Counted from the first letter of the stretch, positions 19,716 through 29,913 are shown. The stretch is DNA of 64,000 nt from Candidatus Berkiella cookevillensis (GCF_001431315.2 NZ_LKHV02000001.1:1984001-2048000); one strand, 5' to 3'. Translations and numbers: made by a program. Notes: generated from the sequence alone by a model not told the origin.

Positions 19716-20717
19716 TTACCCCTCCATACACTTCCAATTATACAAGTTCTGAAATAATAATAACTTATTAACCCCAGCTATTTCCTGCACTGCTTTAATA
19801 GCCTGTTGTACCTGTCTCAAGTATCGAAAACAATTTATTTGCGTGTATTTACCAGCGCTGGATTGTAATTGTCTTGCATTAAGAATGTATATATGTTCAG
19901 TCTGCTGGTTATCAATATATTTAATAAGGTCACTCACCCCATAATATATTAAGTATAGAGCTTCCAAGGCATGCTGTGACAAAATTTGCTGCAACGCAAC
20001 TTCTTTTGAGATCTGCCCAAAGACAAAGCGCTCTACAATAGCATCCTTGTTCTGCCACACAGGAGAAGTTAACCACATTTTTGCTTTTTCAACATTGCCA
20101 TTTGCAAGGGTATGCACTGCCTTGAGTGTTTGCTCATCGCATGACTGATCCGCAAACTGTGCTTTTAATTCAGCGATACTCTCTTGAAAGGAAGGTTCTT
20201 TAAATCGATACTGAAGACAGCGGCTGAGTATGGTCGGCAACAATAATTTTGTATTCTCAGCAATCAGAATAAAAGAACCATAGGATGGCGGTTCTTCTAG
20301 AACTTTTAATATTGCATTTTGTGAAGCACGATTTAATTTATCTGCTCTGTTTATAATGACAATTTTCTTTTGCCCATAATGTGGGGTTAGACTCAGAAAA
20401 TTGATAATCTCACGTATGTCATCAATACCAACAGAAGTATCTTCATCTTCGCCTAAGCAAAAGCAATCTGGATGTGTATTATCAGTACTCTCCAAAGCTT
20501 TTTGAAATGAATAACAACTCCTGCATTGACCACAATAACCATTTGAATTTTTATTCGAGCACAACAAATACTGAGCAAAGTATTTTGCAGATGCCAATTT
20601 ACCTCGTTTTTCAGCACCATAAAATAACAAGGCATGATGCAAAGTATTGGACTGTGCATGCTGCATAAAAGGCTGCAATAACTTTGAAATCTGATTTGGT
20701 TGTAGAATACCGTCCAT
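19716..20717 (-). CDS. holB: DNA polymerase III delta-prime subunit
   Basis: A clamp-loader component, 333 aa. AAA+ fold with a degenerate P-loop region (YGAEKRGKLASAKYFAQ), as in other delta-prime subunits. The zinc module has cysteines spaced CX8CX2CX2C (CSNKNSNGYCGQCRSC). Also present are ADKLNRASQNAILKVLEEP and the SRC motif (LSRCLQYRF). It sits between tmk (1 base upstream) and pilZ (adjacent), the standard gammaproteobacterial order. Confidence 0.95.
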   Translation of the reverse strand: MDGILQPNQISKLLQPFMQHAQSNTLHHALLFYGAEKRGKLASAKYFAQYLLCSNKNSNGYCGQCRSCYSFQKALESTDNTHPDCFCLGEDEDTSVGIDDIREIINFLSLTPHYGQKKIVIINRADKLNRASQNAILKVLEEPPSYGSFILIAENTKLLLPTILSRCLQYRFKEPSFQESIAELKAQFADQSCDEQTLKAVHTLANGNVEKAKMWLTSPVWQNKDAIVERFVFGQISKEVALQQILSQHALEALYLIYYGVSDLIKYIDNQQTEHIYILNARQLQSSAGKYTQINCFRYLRQVQQAIKAVQEIAGVNKLLLFQNLYNWKCMEG

Positions 20718-20718
20718 A

Positions 20719-21357
20719 TTATTCTGTCTGCATTATTTCATGCATGATAGACGCTAACTGCTCATGCACTGCGTGCAAGTTCTGACTTGCATCGACGATT
20801 CTAAAGCGATCTGGCTCTCTTTCGGCGAGTGCTAAATATTGATTACGAATACGCGTAAAAAAGCTAATATCTTCTTTTTCAAAGCGATCTAAGTTTTTGC
20901 GTTTTTGTATACGCGTTAATGCAACTTCAACGGGCGCATCTAAGATAATGGTATAATTTGGTTTAAAATCCCCTAATACCCAATCATTGAGCTGCAAAAT
21001 AGACGCTAGTGGCTGCTGTCTGCCACCACCTTGATAAGCTAGGGTTGCATCTAAAAATCTATCGCACAAAACCCATTGATTGTTTTCAAGCGCGGGTTTG
21101 ATCACATGATTCACATGTTGATATCTGCCAGCATACAATAATAAAATTTCTGTTTTGGGTAATAACACTTCATCTTTTGTTTGCAATAAAATATGGCGAA
21201 TTGCTTCTGCAATGTGTGTTCCACCCGGTTCTCTTGTGCGTATAAAGTCTTTTTTATACTTTGTTAAAAGTGAAGCAAGGTAATCCATATTGGTGGATTT
21301 ACCTACGCCTTCAATACCTTCTAGTGAAATAAATTTAGCAGCCTGAGCCTTACTCAC
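20719..21357 (-). CDS. tmk: Thymidylate kinase
   Basis: Phosphorylates dTMP to dTDP. 212 aa. P-loop EGIEGVGKST near residues 14-23, REPGGT, DRFLDATLAYQGGGR and a lid region with RIQKRKN. The start codon is GTG at 21357, overlapping the mltG stop by 8 bases, with AAGGAG 7 bases before it, so translational coupling is likely. Confidence 0.96.
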   Translation of the reverse strand: MSKAQAAKFISLEGIEGVGKSTNMDYLASLLTKYKKDFIRTREPGGTHIAEAIRHILLQTKDEVLLPKTEILLLYAGRYQHVNHVIKPALENNQWVLCDRFLDATLAYQGGGRQQPLASILQLNDWVLGDFKPNYTIILDAPVEVALTRIQKRKNLDRFEKEDISFFTRIRNQYLALAEREPDRFRIVDASQNLHAVHEQLASIMHEIMQTE

Positions 21358-22372
21358 TTAATACTCCTTGCGCTGGTTGCTGTAATTGATACTTTTGCAC
21401 CGCTTTATTATGTTCATTCAGATTGGCAGAAAAATAGTGCGAGCCATCTCCTTTAGCCACAAAATACAAAGCTTCGCCGTTATCTGGATGCAATGCGGCT
21501 TCAATAGCATCTAATCCAGGCAATGCAATAGGCGAAGGTGGCAAATTAGGATAGACATAGGTATTAAAGGGATTATCCATTTTTAAATCTGCTTTTGTAA
21601 TATTTTTAGTTTTATTGCCTAAACCATACAATACGGTGGGATCGGCTTGTAAACGCATGTTTTTAGCTAAGCGTCGATGAAAGACACCAGAAATAAGAGG
21701 ACGCTCTACACTGAGCTGGCCTTCTTTTTCAATAATAGATGCCAAAATAAGCGCTTCATATGGCGTATGGATTGCAAGTATTTCAGCACGTTTCTCCCAA
21801 GCCATTGTTAAATGGCGCTGCATCGTCTGATATGCTAATTTTAATAGGGTTATATCCTGGGTCTGATCGGGAAAATAATAAGTATCAGGAAAAAAAATAC
21901 CTTCTAAATAAGGATAAGGCGCATCTAATAAAGTGAGGATTTCTTTTTCACTGAGTTTTTCAAGAGTTTGGAAAATCGCTGGATGCTGCTTTAATTTTTC
22001 CAAAAAGTCCGCAAAAGTCTGACCTTCAATAATGGTAATAGCATATTGTGCAACATCGCCTATGACTAATTTATTCATTAATTGATCAGGGGTTAATTTC
22101 CCAGATAATAGATAAGTACCTGCTTTTAATTTTTTATCTGCTTTGTTTATTTTTACCCATAGCAAGAACTGTTTAGATTGGATTTCACTGAGTATATTCT
22201 GTTCTTTTAATAATGCTGCCACCCCTTTTACGCTCATACCACGTTTAATGCTCAAGGTATGCTCTGTATTTCCCAGCATCAGTGGTGCATGTGCAAACCT
22301 TAGCTCTATATAAATTGCCAAAGACACGCTCACAATAATAGCCAGACAAATTGCAGTGATCTTAGGTAGCAA
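21350..22372 (-). CDS. mltG: Endolytic peptidoglycan transglycosylase MltG
   Basis: An inner-membrane lytic transglycosylase thought to terminate nascent glycan strands. One N-terminal membrane helix (about 5-23), a LysM-like/YceG domain, and the catalytic Glu in ASIIEKEGQ. The C-terminal signature includes NTYVYPNLPPSPI and ALHP. The start codon appears to be TTG (22372), supported by AGGAAA upstream; the next Met is far inside. It overlaps pabC by 11 bases. Confidence 0.94.
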   Translation of the reverse strand: MLPKITAICLAIIVSVSLAIYIELRFAHAPLMLGNTEHTLSIKRGMSVKGVAALLKEQNILSEIQSKQFLLWVKINKADKKLKAGTYLLSGKLTPDQLMNKLVIGDVAQYAITIIEGQTFADFLEKLKQHPAIFQTLEKLSEKEILTLLDAPYPYLEGIFFPDTYYFPDQTQDITLLKLAYQTMQRHLTMAWEKRAEILAIHTPYEALILASIIEKEGQLSVERPLISGVFHRRLAKNMRLQADPTVLYGLGNKTKNITKADLKMDNPFNTYVYPNLPPSPIALPGLDAIEAALHPDNGEALYFVAKGDGSHYFSANLNEHNKAVQKYQLQQPAQGVLSE

Positions 22373-23240
22373 AATACGTTTCCTGTTTGAGTATTGTTTG
22401 AAGCATTTTAGTTAAACTGCCAACCTTGTAAGTTTGGTGCAGCAGCCTTCGAATAGGCCAAATACCTATTATACTATTACACACAAAAATTTCTTCGGCC
22501 TTTGCTAAATCACTGGCAAATAATAGTCGCTCTTCTACAAAATATCCTTTTTTTTGCAGATAGTTTAGCAAATAAGCTCGCATCACACCGTATACACCAC
22601 TGTCTTTTAAGCAAGGCGTGAAAATCTGCCCATTGATGACAACAAATAAATTACTTTTGCTGCCTTCAATAACGTTACCCTTTGCGTTGCACAATAAAAC
22701 TTCCTGACACCTATTGGAAGCCTCAATGCTTGCAAGCACTTGAGATAAACGATTTAAATGTTTGATACCTGCTAATTGAGGATCAATAGGCAATACAATA
22801 TTGCTCCACCCAGCCTCTATACCCTCTGTGCTGAAAGCTTCTGGATAAATAGGGTAATTACGTTGTAGCAGTATAATGTTAGGCTGCGAATTATGATGAG
22901 GTTTGTAGCCCTTACCACCCTGTCCACGTGTAATAATGAGCTTTAAGACCCAAATTGTCTGGACTCTATTTGCTTTTGCAATAAAGGCATTTACTTCGTT
23001 CAGCAAAACTTCAAAATCTATAATAGGAAAGAAAAGCTTTTCTAAACCGAGCTTCAAACGCTGAAGATGATAATTGTAGAAAATATTTTGTTGTAGGGTA
23101 TCTATATTTCGGATGGTGATGGTTTCAAAGACACCATCACCATAGTGCAATCCTCTATCATAAAAAAGAGAATTGCTTTGAATACGATCTATTTTTCCAT
23201 TCGCTAAAAAGCTAAATGCGTCGGAATACCAATGCTCCAT
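22362..23240 (-). CDS. pabC: Aminodeoxychorismate lyase
   Basis: A PLP enzyme making 4-aminobenzoate for folate, class IV aminotransferase fold. It has [15 protein letters not shown] near the N-terminus, a lysine in [21 protein letters not shown] and GVYGVMR. I chose ATG 23240 with GGCGGA upstream; an in-frame TTG four codons earlier is possible. It begins inside the last codons of fabF (29-base overlap), the conserved fabF-pabC-mltG order. 292 aa, slightly longer than E. coli PabC at the N-terminus. Confidence 0.9.
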   Translation of the reverse strand: MEHWYSDAFSFLANGKIDRIQSNSLFYDRGLHYGDGVFETITIRNIDTLQQNIFYNYHLQRLKLGLEKLFFPIIDFEVLLNEVNAFIAKANRVQTIWVLKLIITRGQGGKGYKPHHNSQPNIILLQRNYPIYPEAFSTEGIEAGWSNIVLPIDPQLAGIKHLNRLSQVLASIEASNRCQEVLLCNAKGNVIEGSKSNLFVVINGQIFTPCLKDSGVYGVMRAYLLNYLQKKGYFVEERLLFASDLAKAEEIFVCNSIIGIWPIRRLLHQTYKVGSLTKMLQTILKQETYFAT

Positions 23241-24453
23241 TCGTTCCGCCAAAGCCGAATGAATTAGACATTGTTACTTCAAGCTTCATCTCTCTTGCAT
23301 GATGAGGAACGTAATCTAAATCACATTCAGGATCAGGCTCATCAAGATTAATCGTTGGAGGAACAACTTGATCACGCAAAGCCAGAATCGAAAAAATAGC
23401 TTCTACTACACCTGCAGCCCCTAATAAATGGCCTGTCATAGATTTAGTTGAACTAATAGCTACTTTTTTAGCTTGCTCTCCCAATGCAACTTTAATCGCA
23501 AGGGTTTCACTAATATCGCCAACATGGGTTGAAGTTGCGTGTGCGTTTACATAATCAACTTGCTCAGGTGAGATACTCGCATCTTTAAGTGCAATCGTCA
23601 TTGCTTGAGCTTCGCCAACACCGCCTTCAGAGGTTTGTGTAATATGATGTGCAGAACCACTCATACCAAAACCAGCGAGTTCAGCATAAATTGTAGCACC
23701 ACGCTTTTTAGCATGCTCGTACTCTTCTAAAACAATTGCACCTGCGCCATCGCCAAGAACAAAACCATCACGGTTTTTATCCCAAGGCCTACTGGCTTGT
23801 TCTGGATTATCATTGTTTGTAGAGAGTGCGCGCGCAGCAGCAAATCCACCTAAGCCTAGCGGTGTACTCGCTTTCTCAGATCCGCCAGCAACCATAACGT
23901 CTGCATCACCATAGGCAATACAGCGTGCAGCAATGCCCACACTATGGCAGCCCGTAGAACATGCCGTTGCAATGGCTAAGTTAGGGCCTTTAAAACCAAA
24001 GCGAATTGATACATGACCAGAGGTAATGTTAATAATTGCGCCAGGAATAAAGAAAGGAGAAATACGACGAGGACCAGAATCACGGTAAACATCATGACTC
24101 TTTTCAATAAAGCCAAGGCCACCAATACCAGAACCCATAGAAACACCACATCGTTCAGGGTTTTCAGGTTGCGTTAGTCCTGCATCTTCAATGGCTCGAA
24201 CTGCCGCAGCATATCCATATTGCACAAAGTCATCCATCTTACGTGCATCTTTAATAGAGATGCCATAATTTAAAGGATCGAAACCACGTACAAGGCCACC
24301 GATACGAGCGCTGAATTCAGACACATCGAGAGTATCAATAAGACCAATACCGCTTTTCCCCGCCAAAATAGCGCGCCAAGCAGTTTCTACTTCATTGCCT
24401 ACAGGCGATATAATTCCTAATCCGGTTACAACAACGCGTCGCATTCTAGTCAT
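23212..24453 (-). CDS. fabF: 3-oxoacyl-ACP synthase II
   Basis: A condensing enzyme of fatty-acid elongation. 413 aa. The Cys-His-His triad is seen in [12 protein letters not shown], the HATSTHVGD block and the [10 protein letters not shown] block, with the glycine-rich GFGGTNG near the C-terminus. An AGAGGA ribosome-binding site supports the ATG at 24453. It lies 67 bases after acpP, the usual acpP-fabF order. Confidence 0.97.
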   Translation of the reverse strand: MTRMRRVVVTGLGIISPVGNEVETAWRAILAGKSGIGLIDTLDVSEFSARIGGLVRGFDPLNYGISIKDARKMDDFVQYGYAAAVRAIEDAGLTQPENPERCGVSMGSGIGGLGFIEKSHDVYRDSGPRRISPFFIPGAIINITSGHVSIRFGFKGPNLAIATACSTGCHSVGIAARCIAYGDADVMVAGGSEKASTPLGLGGFAAARALSTNNDNPEQASRPWDKNRDGFVLGDGAGAIVLEEYEHAKKRGATIYAELAGFGMSGSAHHITQTSEGGVGEAQAMTIALKDASISPEQVDYVNAHATSTHVGDISETLAIKVALGEQAKKVAISSTKSMTGHLLGAAGVVEAIFSILALRDQVVPPTINLDEPDPECDLDYVPHHAREMKLEVTMSNSFGFGGTNGALVFRRI

Positions 24454-24520
24454 TCGTTCCTCTGATTGATGTAAAAGAAAAAAGCTGCCTATTACAACAG
24501 CTTCTCGTCTTTAAATTAAT

Positions 24521-24766
24521 TTATGAGGATTTTTTAAGGTGCTCTTCAATATAACGAATCGCATCACGCAAGGTGGTGATTTTTTCTGCTTCTTCATCTG
24601 GAATTTCAATTTTGAATTCATCTTCCAGCGCCATTACCATTTCAACGGTATCTAATGAATCCGCGCCTAAATCATCCACGAATTTTGACTCTGGTTGAAC
24701 TTTATCACGCTCAAGGCCTAATTGTTCAACAATGATATCTGTGACTCGCTCTTCAATACTAGTCAT
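24521..24766 (-). CDS. acpP: Acyl carrier protein
   Basis: A small acidic four-helix carrier of acyl chains. The phosphopantetheine site is Ser37 in [19 protein letters not shown] chose ATG 24766 (81 aa), which matches the family N-terminus (M-T-S-I-E-E-R-V). An ATG seven codons upstream (24787, 88 aa) also has a possible ribosome-binding site, so a short N-terminal extension cannot be excluded. Preceded by a 137-base spacer with a promoter candidate and a perfect palindrome. Confidence 0.96.
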   Translation of the reverse strand: MTSIEERVTDIIVEQLGLERDKVQPESKFVDDLGADSLDTVEMVMALEDEFKIEIPDEEAEKITTLRDAIRYIEEHLKKSS

Positions 24767-24874
24767 AACTTCTTGTTCCCCAGCCATAGTTAACTACGCT
24801 CCAAAAATAAGTTACAAAACAAACACTGCTCAAGAAAACTTCTTTGCACAATAATGAGGGCAAATCCTAGCAGA

Positions 24875-24906
24875 ATTATACAAATCACGCTAGTTGCAAT
24901 CGTCAA
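24875..24906 (-). promoter_or_regulatory. Candidate acpP promoter
   Basis: On the minus strand: TTGACG (24906-24901), a long 20-base spacer and a perfect TATAAT (24880-24875). The spacing is unfavourable, which would fit a promoter that needs an activator or DNA bending. The leader to acpP would be about 100 bases. Confidence 0.4.
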
Positions 24907-24925
24907 TATAGTTAATTAACTATAT
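24906..24925. promoter_or_regulatory. Perfect 20-bp AT palindrome between fabG and acpP
   Basis: ATATAGTTAATTAACTATAT is perfectly self-complementary. It abuts the candidate -35 of acpP on one side and overlaps the fabG stop codon on the other. Suitable as a dimer-binding operator. It has no T-run or GC stem, so it is unlikely to be a terminator. Confidence 0.45.
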
Positions 24926-25680
24926 CAATCCATTAGCATGCCACCATTCACGTGCAAGGTTTCTCCTGTAATGTAACGTGCCTGATCAGAGGCTAAAAAG
25001 CCTACACAATTTGCAACTTCTTCCACCTGCCCCCAGCGACCTAATGGAATTGCCTGCAAGAGTGCTTGCTGTTGTGCCTCTGTTAATTGATCTGTCATAT
25101 CTGTTTGAATAAAACCAGGTGCAACCACATTGACGGTAATATCCCTAGATCCAACCTCTTTCGCCAATGATTTTGAAAAAGCAATGACGCCTGCTTTAGT
25201 CGCAGCATAATTTGCTTGACCCGGGTTGCCCATCACACCAACAACAGAACTAATGGAAATAATGCGCCCCCACTTTGCTTTAATCATGCCACGCAAACAT
25301 GCTTTGGTCAGCTGATAAACCCCCGTTAAATTGGTTCTTAGGGTAGCATCCCATTCTTCATCTTTCATGCGCATTAATAAATTATCACGTGTAATGCCCG
25401 CATTGTTAATTAATATTTGGACAGGGCCAAGTTCAGTTGTAATTTTTTTAATGGTTTCTTGAATGGCTTCTGCATTATCTACATCCAAGGCTACACCATA
25501 GCCCTTTAAACCATTTTGCTCTAAATAAGCTGAAATTTTTGCAGCACCTTCTGGGGTAGTTGCACTCCCAATAACGGTTGCCCCCATTTTACCCAATATC
25601 AATGCAATGGCTTGACCAATACCACGGCTTGCACCACTTACAAATGCTACTTTCTCTTCTAAAGAGGATAATTGCCACAT
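24925..25680 (-). CDS. fabG: 3-oxoacyl-ACP reductase
   Basis: NADPH-dependent ketoreduction in fatty-acid elongation; short-chain dehydrogenase fold. Cofactor loop GASRGIG (16-22), NNAG (92-95) and catalytic Ser145-Tyr158-Lys162. 251 aa. The C-terminal GGM is typical. It is downstream of fabD with a family A repeat in the 84-base gap, as if the repeat had been inserted into the operon. Confidence 0.97.
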   Translation of the reverse strand: MWQLSSLEEKVAFVSGASRGIGQAIALILGKMGATVIGSATTPEGAAKISAYLEQNGLKGYGVALDVDNAEAIQETIKKITTELGPVQILINNAGITRDNLLMRMKDEEWDATLRTNLTGVYQLTKACLRGMIKAKWGRIISISSVVGVMGNPGQANYAATKAGVIAFSKSLAKEVGSRDITVNVVAPGFIQTDMTDQLTEAQQQALLQAIPLGRWGQVEEVANCVGFLASDQARYITGETLHVNGGMLMD

Positions 25681-25705
25681 GAGACTATCTCGCTTATGTT
25701 ATAGT

Positions 25706-25829
25706 TATAGTCACAGCGCATGTTTTTTCGAGTAAGCGTCAAGCCTCGAGCAACCGGGATGTATACATAAATACAAGAGGATTGCGAGAGGCGAAAACAA
25801 CACCCTCGAAAAAGCATGCGCGAAAACTA
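25706..25829 (+). repeat. Family A repeat, copy A3 (internal deletion)
   Basis: Left terminus TATAGTCACAGCGCATG at 25706, right terminus GCATGCGCGAAAACTA. The arms are complementary over about 27 bases (GCGCATG.TTTTTCGAG). It lacks the AAGGGGCACAATG block of the full copy. The right terminus contains the fabD stop codon (25827-25829). Confidence 0.8.
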
Positions 25830-26765
25830 CGATAAATGATTTTGTGCTTCTTCAAATAAAGCCATTGTTTCTAAAGAAAGACTTTGCACATTACCATCAA
25901 TGCGCTTAATCAGTCCTCCAAGTACTTTGCCTGGGCCACATTCAACAAAGGTATCTATACCTTCTTTTACTAAAGCTTCAATTGACTCTACCCATCTTAC
26001 AGGCTGATATAATTGTTTCACTAATGCCGTTTGCATGGCCTCTTGCGTCTCATGAGCTTGCACATCCACATTATGAAGCAAGGTAATTTTTGGAGCTGCC
26101 AAAGTAATTGCTTCAGATTGCATATAGTGCTGTAACTGCTCAGCTGCAGGCTTCATCAGTTGGCAATGCGATGGAACGGAAACCGGAAGTGCTAATGCTC
26201 TTTTTGCACCTTGTGATTTTGCCAAACTCATTAAGGCATCAACGGCGTGTTTTTCACCCGCAACAACGGTTTGCTCTGGCGAATTAAAATTGACAGCTTC
26301 ACATAAGCCTATTGTGATTTGTTTACAGAGCGCAACAACATCTGATGCAGACATGCCTAATATAGCTGCCATAGCACCTTGGCCTTGTGGAACAGCTGCT
26401 TGCATGAATTGGCCACGCTTTTGTACAAGGGCAACCGCCTGAGAAAAGGACAAAGAACCCGCACATACCAAAGCACTATATTCACCCAAACTATGGCCAA
26501 TCATAAATCGTGGCCTTAAACTTGTATGTTCTTGCCATAATCGCCAGAGCGCAACAGAAGCCGTTAATAACAAGGGCTGTGTCCATTGGGTGTCATTCAG
26601 TGTATCTTCTGGGCCATTCTGACATAAATCCCATAGATTTTGTCCTAAAACATCACTTGCTTCTTCAAAGCATTGCCTAACCAAAGACTCTTGCTCAAAG
26701 GTCTTCAACATGCCAATTTTCTGCGAGCCTTGCCCAGGAAAAACAAAGGCAAAATTTGATTTCAT
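25827..26765 (-). CDS. fabD: Malonyl-CoA:ACP transacylase
   Basis: Loads malonate on ACP. 312 aa. FVFPGQGSQ at 8-16, catalytic Ser92 in GHSLGEYSALV, and the His in VSVPSH. I chose ATG 26765, with GAGG 5 bases upstream; upstream in-frame ATGs would add 20 residues not seen in the family. Its stop codon is formed inside the right end of repeat A3. It is separated from fabH by 346 bases holding a large inverted repeat. Confidence 0.96.
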   Translation of the reverse strand: MKSNFAFVFPGQGSQKIGMLKTFEQESLVRQCFEEASDVLGQNLWDLCQNGPEDTLNDTQWTQPLLLTASVALWRLWQEHTSLRPRFMIGHSLGEYSALVCAGSLSFSQAVALVQKRGQFMQAAVPQGQGAMAAILGMSASDVVALCKQITIGLCEAVNFNSPEQTVVAGEKHAVDALMSLAKSQGAKRALALPVSVPSHCQLMKPAAEQLQHYMQSEAITLAAPKITLLHNVDVQAHETQEAMQTALVKQLYQPVRWVESIEALVKEGIDTFVECGPGKVLGGLIKRIDGNVQSLSLETMALFEEAQNHLS

Positions 26766-26868
26766 GATTACCTCATTCATTACTGATGATTTTTCAATGC
26801 TGACTACAAGCATAACTGTCTGCACTAGACATCAGATTTTCTCTCACAGTTCACACAGTGAACATTTT

Positions 26869-27063
26869 CCCCTCTACCAATTTTGGGAGAGGGTGCCCAC
26901 AGGGCGAGTGAGGGTTAAATAATTTGATATAAATATTATTTCTTTCAAATTCTAAGAGAAAACTCTCTTAAACTTTGTTGCTAGATTGTTTAAATTCAAC
27001 CCTCACCCGGCTTTCAGCCACCCTCTCCCAAAATTGGTAGAGGGGTTATGATTCGCTTCACTC
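26869..27063. repeat. Family C repeat, copy C1: two units in inverted orientation
   Basis: CCCTCTACCAATTTTGGGAG (26869-26894 region) is complementary to CTCCCAAAATTGGTAGAGGG (27020-27045). Both are followed inward by GTGAGGGTT or its complement. A small TAAGAG/CTCTTA hairpin lies in the middle. The right end ATTCGCTTCACTCATC carries the terminus shared with families B and E. It fills most of the fabD-fabH gap, where relatives have almost no space. Confidence 0.75.
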
Positions 27064-27111
27064 ATCAAAAGAAATGATCTTAGCAAGCCTAAAAGCAAAG
27101 TGAGAAGAATA

Positions 27112-28122
27112 CTAAAACTTAATTAAGGCCGATCCCCAAGTCAAACCTGCGCCAAAGGCTTCGCACAAGAGTGTTTGACCTCGTTTAATACGACCATCTC
27201 TCACCGCAACATCTAAGGCAAGTGGAATAGAGGCGCTGGAAGTATTACTGTGCTCACCCACCGTTAAGATGACCTTCTCTAAAGGTACACCTAACTTTTC
27301 GGCGGTTGCTTTAATGATGCGAATATTTGCCTGATGCGGGACAAGCCAATCAATATCATGCTCTCCCAATTGGTGTTTACTTTTAATTTCTTCTACCAAT
27401 TCACCCAAGCGGGTCACAGCAACTTTAAAAACTTTTTTACCATCCATTTTTACATATGGGTAAAAATCAGAAATAGGTAAACTCGGTGTATCTGTTTTTT
27501 CAACCTCAGGCATCATGCCTGTATGATCAGCTAATTGTATGTTATCAACAGACAATATCTCATCTTGATTACCATCAGCATACAAATAAGTCGATAAGAC
27601 ACCTGGTTCTTCACTACCTTCTAGCAATACACAGCCAGCCCCGTCTCCAAATAAAACACAGGTGCTTCTATCGGACCAATTAATGAGGCGACTCATCATT
27701 TCTGCGCCTACCACTAAAGCACATTTGATTTGTCCTGTTTTTATGAATTGATCGGCAATACTCAATGCATAAATAAATCCTGTACAGGCTGCTTGCACAT
27801 CAAAAGCAGGACAATTGTGCGTAATACCAAGTTGTTTTTGAATAAAACATGCTGTAGAAGGAAAAATTTTATCAGGAGCGCCGGTTGCCACAATAATCAT
27901 ATCGATTTCTTGTGTAGACTTTCCAGCAGCCTCAAGTGCACGCTTAGCAGCTTGCGTCCCCATGTATGCACTGGTTTCATGAGAGGAAGCAATATGACGA
28001 GATTGTATCCCTGTTCTGTCTAAGATCCATTCTGACGATGTTTCGACGCGCTTTTCCCAATCATCATTGCTCATTACCTTTTTAGGCAAATAGCTGCCAG
28101 TACCACAGATACGACTATACAT
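27112..28122 (-). CDS. fabH: 3-oxoacyl-ACP synthase III
   Basis: Initiates fatty-acid synthesis by condensing acetyl-CoA with malonyl-ACP. 336 aa. Active Cys113 in QAACTGFIYAL, the His in PHQANIRII and the Asn in GEHSNTSSASIP. The ATG overlaps the plsX stop by 8 bases; the ribosome-binding site is AGAGAG. Confidence 0.97.
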   Translation of the reverse strand: MYSRICGTGSYLPKKVMSNDDWEKRVETSSEWILDRTGIQSRHIASSHETSAYMGTQAAKRALEAAGKSTQEIDMIIVATGAPDKIFPSTACFIQKQLGITHNCPAFDVQAACTGFIYALSIADQFIKTGQIKCALVVGAEMMSRLINWSDRSTCVLFGDGAGCVLLEGSEEPGVLSTYLYADGNQDEILSVDNIQLADHTGMMPEVEKTDTPSLPISDFYPYVKMDGKKVFKVAVTRLGELVEEIKSKHQLGEHDIDWLVPHQANIRIIKATAEKLGVPLEKVILTVGEHSNTSSASIPLALDVAVRDGRIKRGQTLLCEAFGAGLTWGSALIKF

Positions 28123-29179
28123 TTTGTGCTCTCTTACGGGCTCCTAAGGTTTTCTCAACTTCAACACGAATACGCTCAGGAATATTATGAGTAACTTCAA
28201 CGATTGCTTCTAAAATAGCATGTTTATAACTATCTTTTTCAGCATTTCCATGGCTTTTGATAACAATGCCATTTAATCCCAAAAAGGTAGCACCGTTATA
28301 TTGGCTTGGTTCAGCACGCGCAGCGATTTTCTTCAAGACAGGCAATGCAATAAAGGCTGCAAAACGCGCATACCAACCATCGGTAAAGGCTCGTTTAATA
28401 GTGCGAATAAGCATGTCAGCAACACCTTCACTGCATTTGAGTGCAACATTACCAACAAAACCATCACAGACTACAACATCTGCCACACCTTGATACATAT
28501 TAGTACCTTCTACAAAGCCAACATAATTAAGCCCACTCTCTTCTAATAATTGAGCGGCTTTTTTCACTGCTTCGCTGCCTTTAATGGCTTCTGAACCAAT
28601 ATTTAAGAGTCCTACTTTGGGCTTAGGGATATTATCAACGCCTTGCGCTAAGATAGATCCCATCACCGCAAATTGAAATAAATGCTCTGCTTCACAATCT
28701 ACATTGGCACCCAAATCAAGCATCCGCATACGACCCATTTTCTTCTGATCTACATTAATCGGCATTGGATAAACAATTGCTGGCCTATCAATACCTGGTA
28801 ATGTTTTTAAAACAAATCGCGCAATAGCCATGAGTGCGCCTGTATTACCAGCGCTCACACAGGCATGTGCTTTTTGCTCTTTAACCAGATTAATTGCGAC
28901 ACGCATAGAAGAATCGCGCTTTGAGCGCAATGCAAATGCAGGTGACTCATCCATCAAAACTTGTTGTGTTGTATGATGAATGGTTAATTGAGAATGTGCT
29001 TTAACCGCATGCTTAGCAAGTTCTTGCTCAATGCGAGCTTCATCTCCCACTAAAATGAGATGTAAATTTGGATAGTTTTTGATAACGTCCAGGGCAGCTG
29101 GGATAACGACTCTTGGGCCATGATCCCCCCCCATTGCGTCCAAAGCAATACAAATTGTATTAACAGGACTATTCTTCAT
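28115..29179 (-). CDS. plsX: Phosphate acyltransferase PlsX
   Basis: Makes acyl-phosphate from acyl-ACP for phospholipid synthesis. 354 aa. Recognised by [11 protein letters not shown] at the N-terminus, [28 protein letters not shown] and [11 protein letters not shown] chose ATG 29179, which overlaps the rpmF stop. A TTG seven codons earlier and an ATG two codons earlier are alternatives. Confidence 0.96.
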   Translation of the reverse strand: MKNSPVNTICIALDAMGGDHGPRVVIPAALDVIKNYPNLHLILVGDEARIEQELAKHAVKAHSQLTIHHTTQQVLMDESPAFALRSKRDSSMRVAINLVKEQKAHACVSAGNTGALMAIARFVLKTLPGIDRPAIVYPMPINVDQKKMGRMRMLDLGANVDCEAEHLFQFAVMGSILAQGVDNIPKPKVGLLNIGSEAIKGSEAVKKAAQLLEESGLNYVGFVEGTNMYQGVADVVVCDGFVGNVALKCSEGVADMLIRTIKRAFTDGWYARFAAFIALPVLKKIAARAEPSQYNGATFLGLNGIVIKSHGNAEKDSYKHAILEAIVEVTHNIPERIRVEVEKTLGARKRAQNV

Positions 29180-29360
29180 CTGCATCCATAGGTGTATCAA
29201 TCACTTGACGTCCACGGTAATAACCATCTGCGGTTACGTGATGTCTACGATGTGTTTCACCAGATTCAGAATCAATAGATAACGTAGGCTTAGTAACTTT
29301 ATCATGAGTACGACGTTTATCTCTTCTGCTACGAGATACCTTATCTTTTTGTACGGCCAT
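29169..29360 (-). CDS. rpmF: 50S ribosomal protein L32
   Basis: 63 aa, basic, opening [17 protein letters not shown] as in the family and followed by the conserved [10 protein letters not shown] region. It keeps no zinc-binding cysteine pairs, so it is the zinc-independent form. Strong AGAGGA ribosome-binding site. It sits between yceD and plsX as in E. coli. Confidence 0.98.
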   Translation of the reverse strand: MAVQKDKVSRSRRDKRRTHDKVTKPTLSIDSESGETHRRHHVTADGYYRGRQVIDTPMDADEE

Positions 29361-29385
29361 TTCAATATCCTCTTTTTATTAAGAT

Positions 29386-29913
29386 TTAAGTTTTATCAAG
29401 ATCATTCATCAAGTTTTTAAAAGGAAAAATTTTCTCTTCTTCCGTTTTTTCTATTTCAGCTTCTTTAGGCTGAACCAAAGCACACGGATGTGTATGCTTA
29501 GGCGTCATCGGTAAAGCCAAATGTAATTCTTCTGTAAGCCAAGCCAACAAACTAATCGTTTCATCGTTTAGCAAAAGTGGCTCATATTGTTCTGGCAATT
29601 CTTTCGCCGCTTCAATAGAAATAACTGGACTCACACAAATGTCTTGAGAAATTTGGTAATCAAACGCCTCTAAACATCGCTGACATGTTAAAAGCAAGCT
29701 GCCTGAAAAATGCCCTTCTATCGTTGGAATGCCTTCGGCATCGATGCCAAACTCTAAGGCTACCGTTAAAACACGGTCTGCTGGTTGAACATTATCAAGC
29801 CCCAAACCAGTTAATTCGCTAACAAAAACATTAGCCGTCAAAACATGGCCTTTCTGATTATCTTGGCATAATTTCAATGGGTTAATGATTTTGGGCAGTT
29901 CATTAGGTAACAT
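29386..29913 (-). CDS. yceD: YceD/DUF177 family 23S rRNA accumulation protein
   Basis: Needed for normal 23S rRNA levels in characterised bacteria. 175 aa from ATG 29913. Shows the conserved LTCQRCLEAF block with a CxxC, the ELPEQYEPLLLNDE region and the final PFKNL motif. An in-frame ATG at 29943 would add ten residues; neither start has a clear ribosome-binding site. It is the first gene of the leftward yceD-rpmF-plsX-fab unit and is divergent from yceF, as in E. coli. Confidence 0.93.
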   Translation of the reverse strand: MLPNELPKIINPLKLCQDNQKGHVLTANVFVSELTGLGLDNVQPADRVLTVALEFGIDAEGIPTIEGHFSGSLLLTCQRCLEAFDYQISQDICVSPVISIEAAKELPEQYEPLLLNDETISLLAWLTEELHLALPMTPKHTHPCALVQPKEAEIEKTEEEKIFPFKNLMNDLDKT

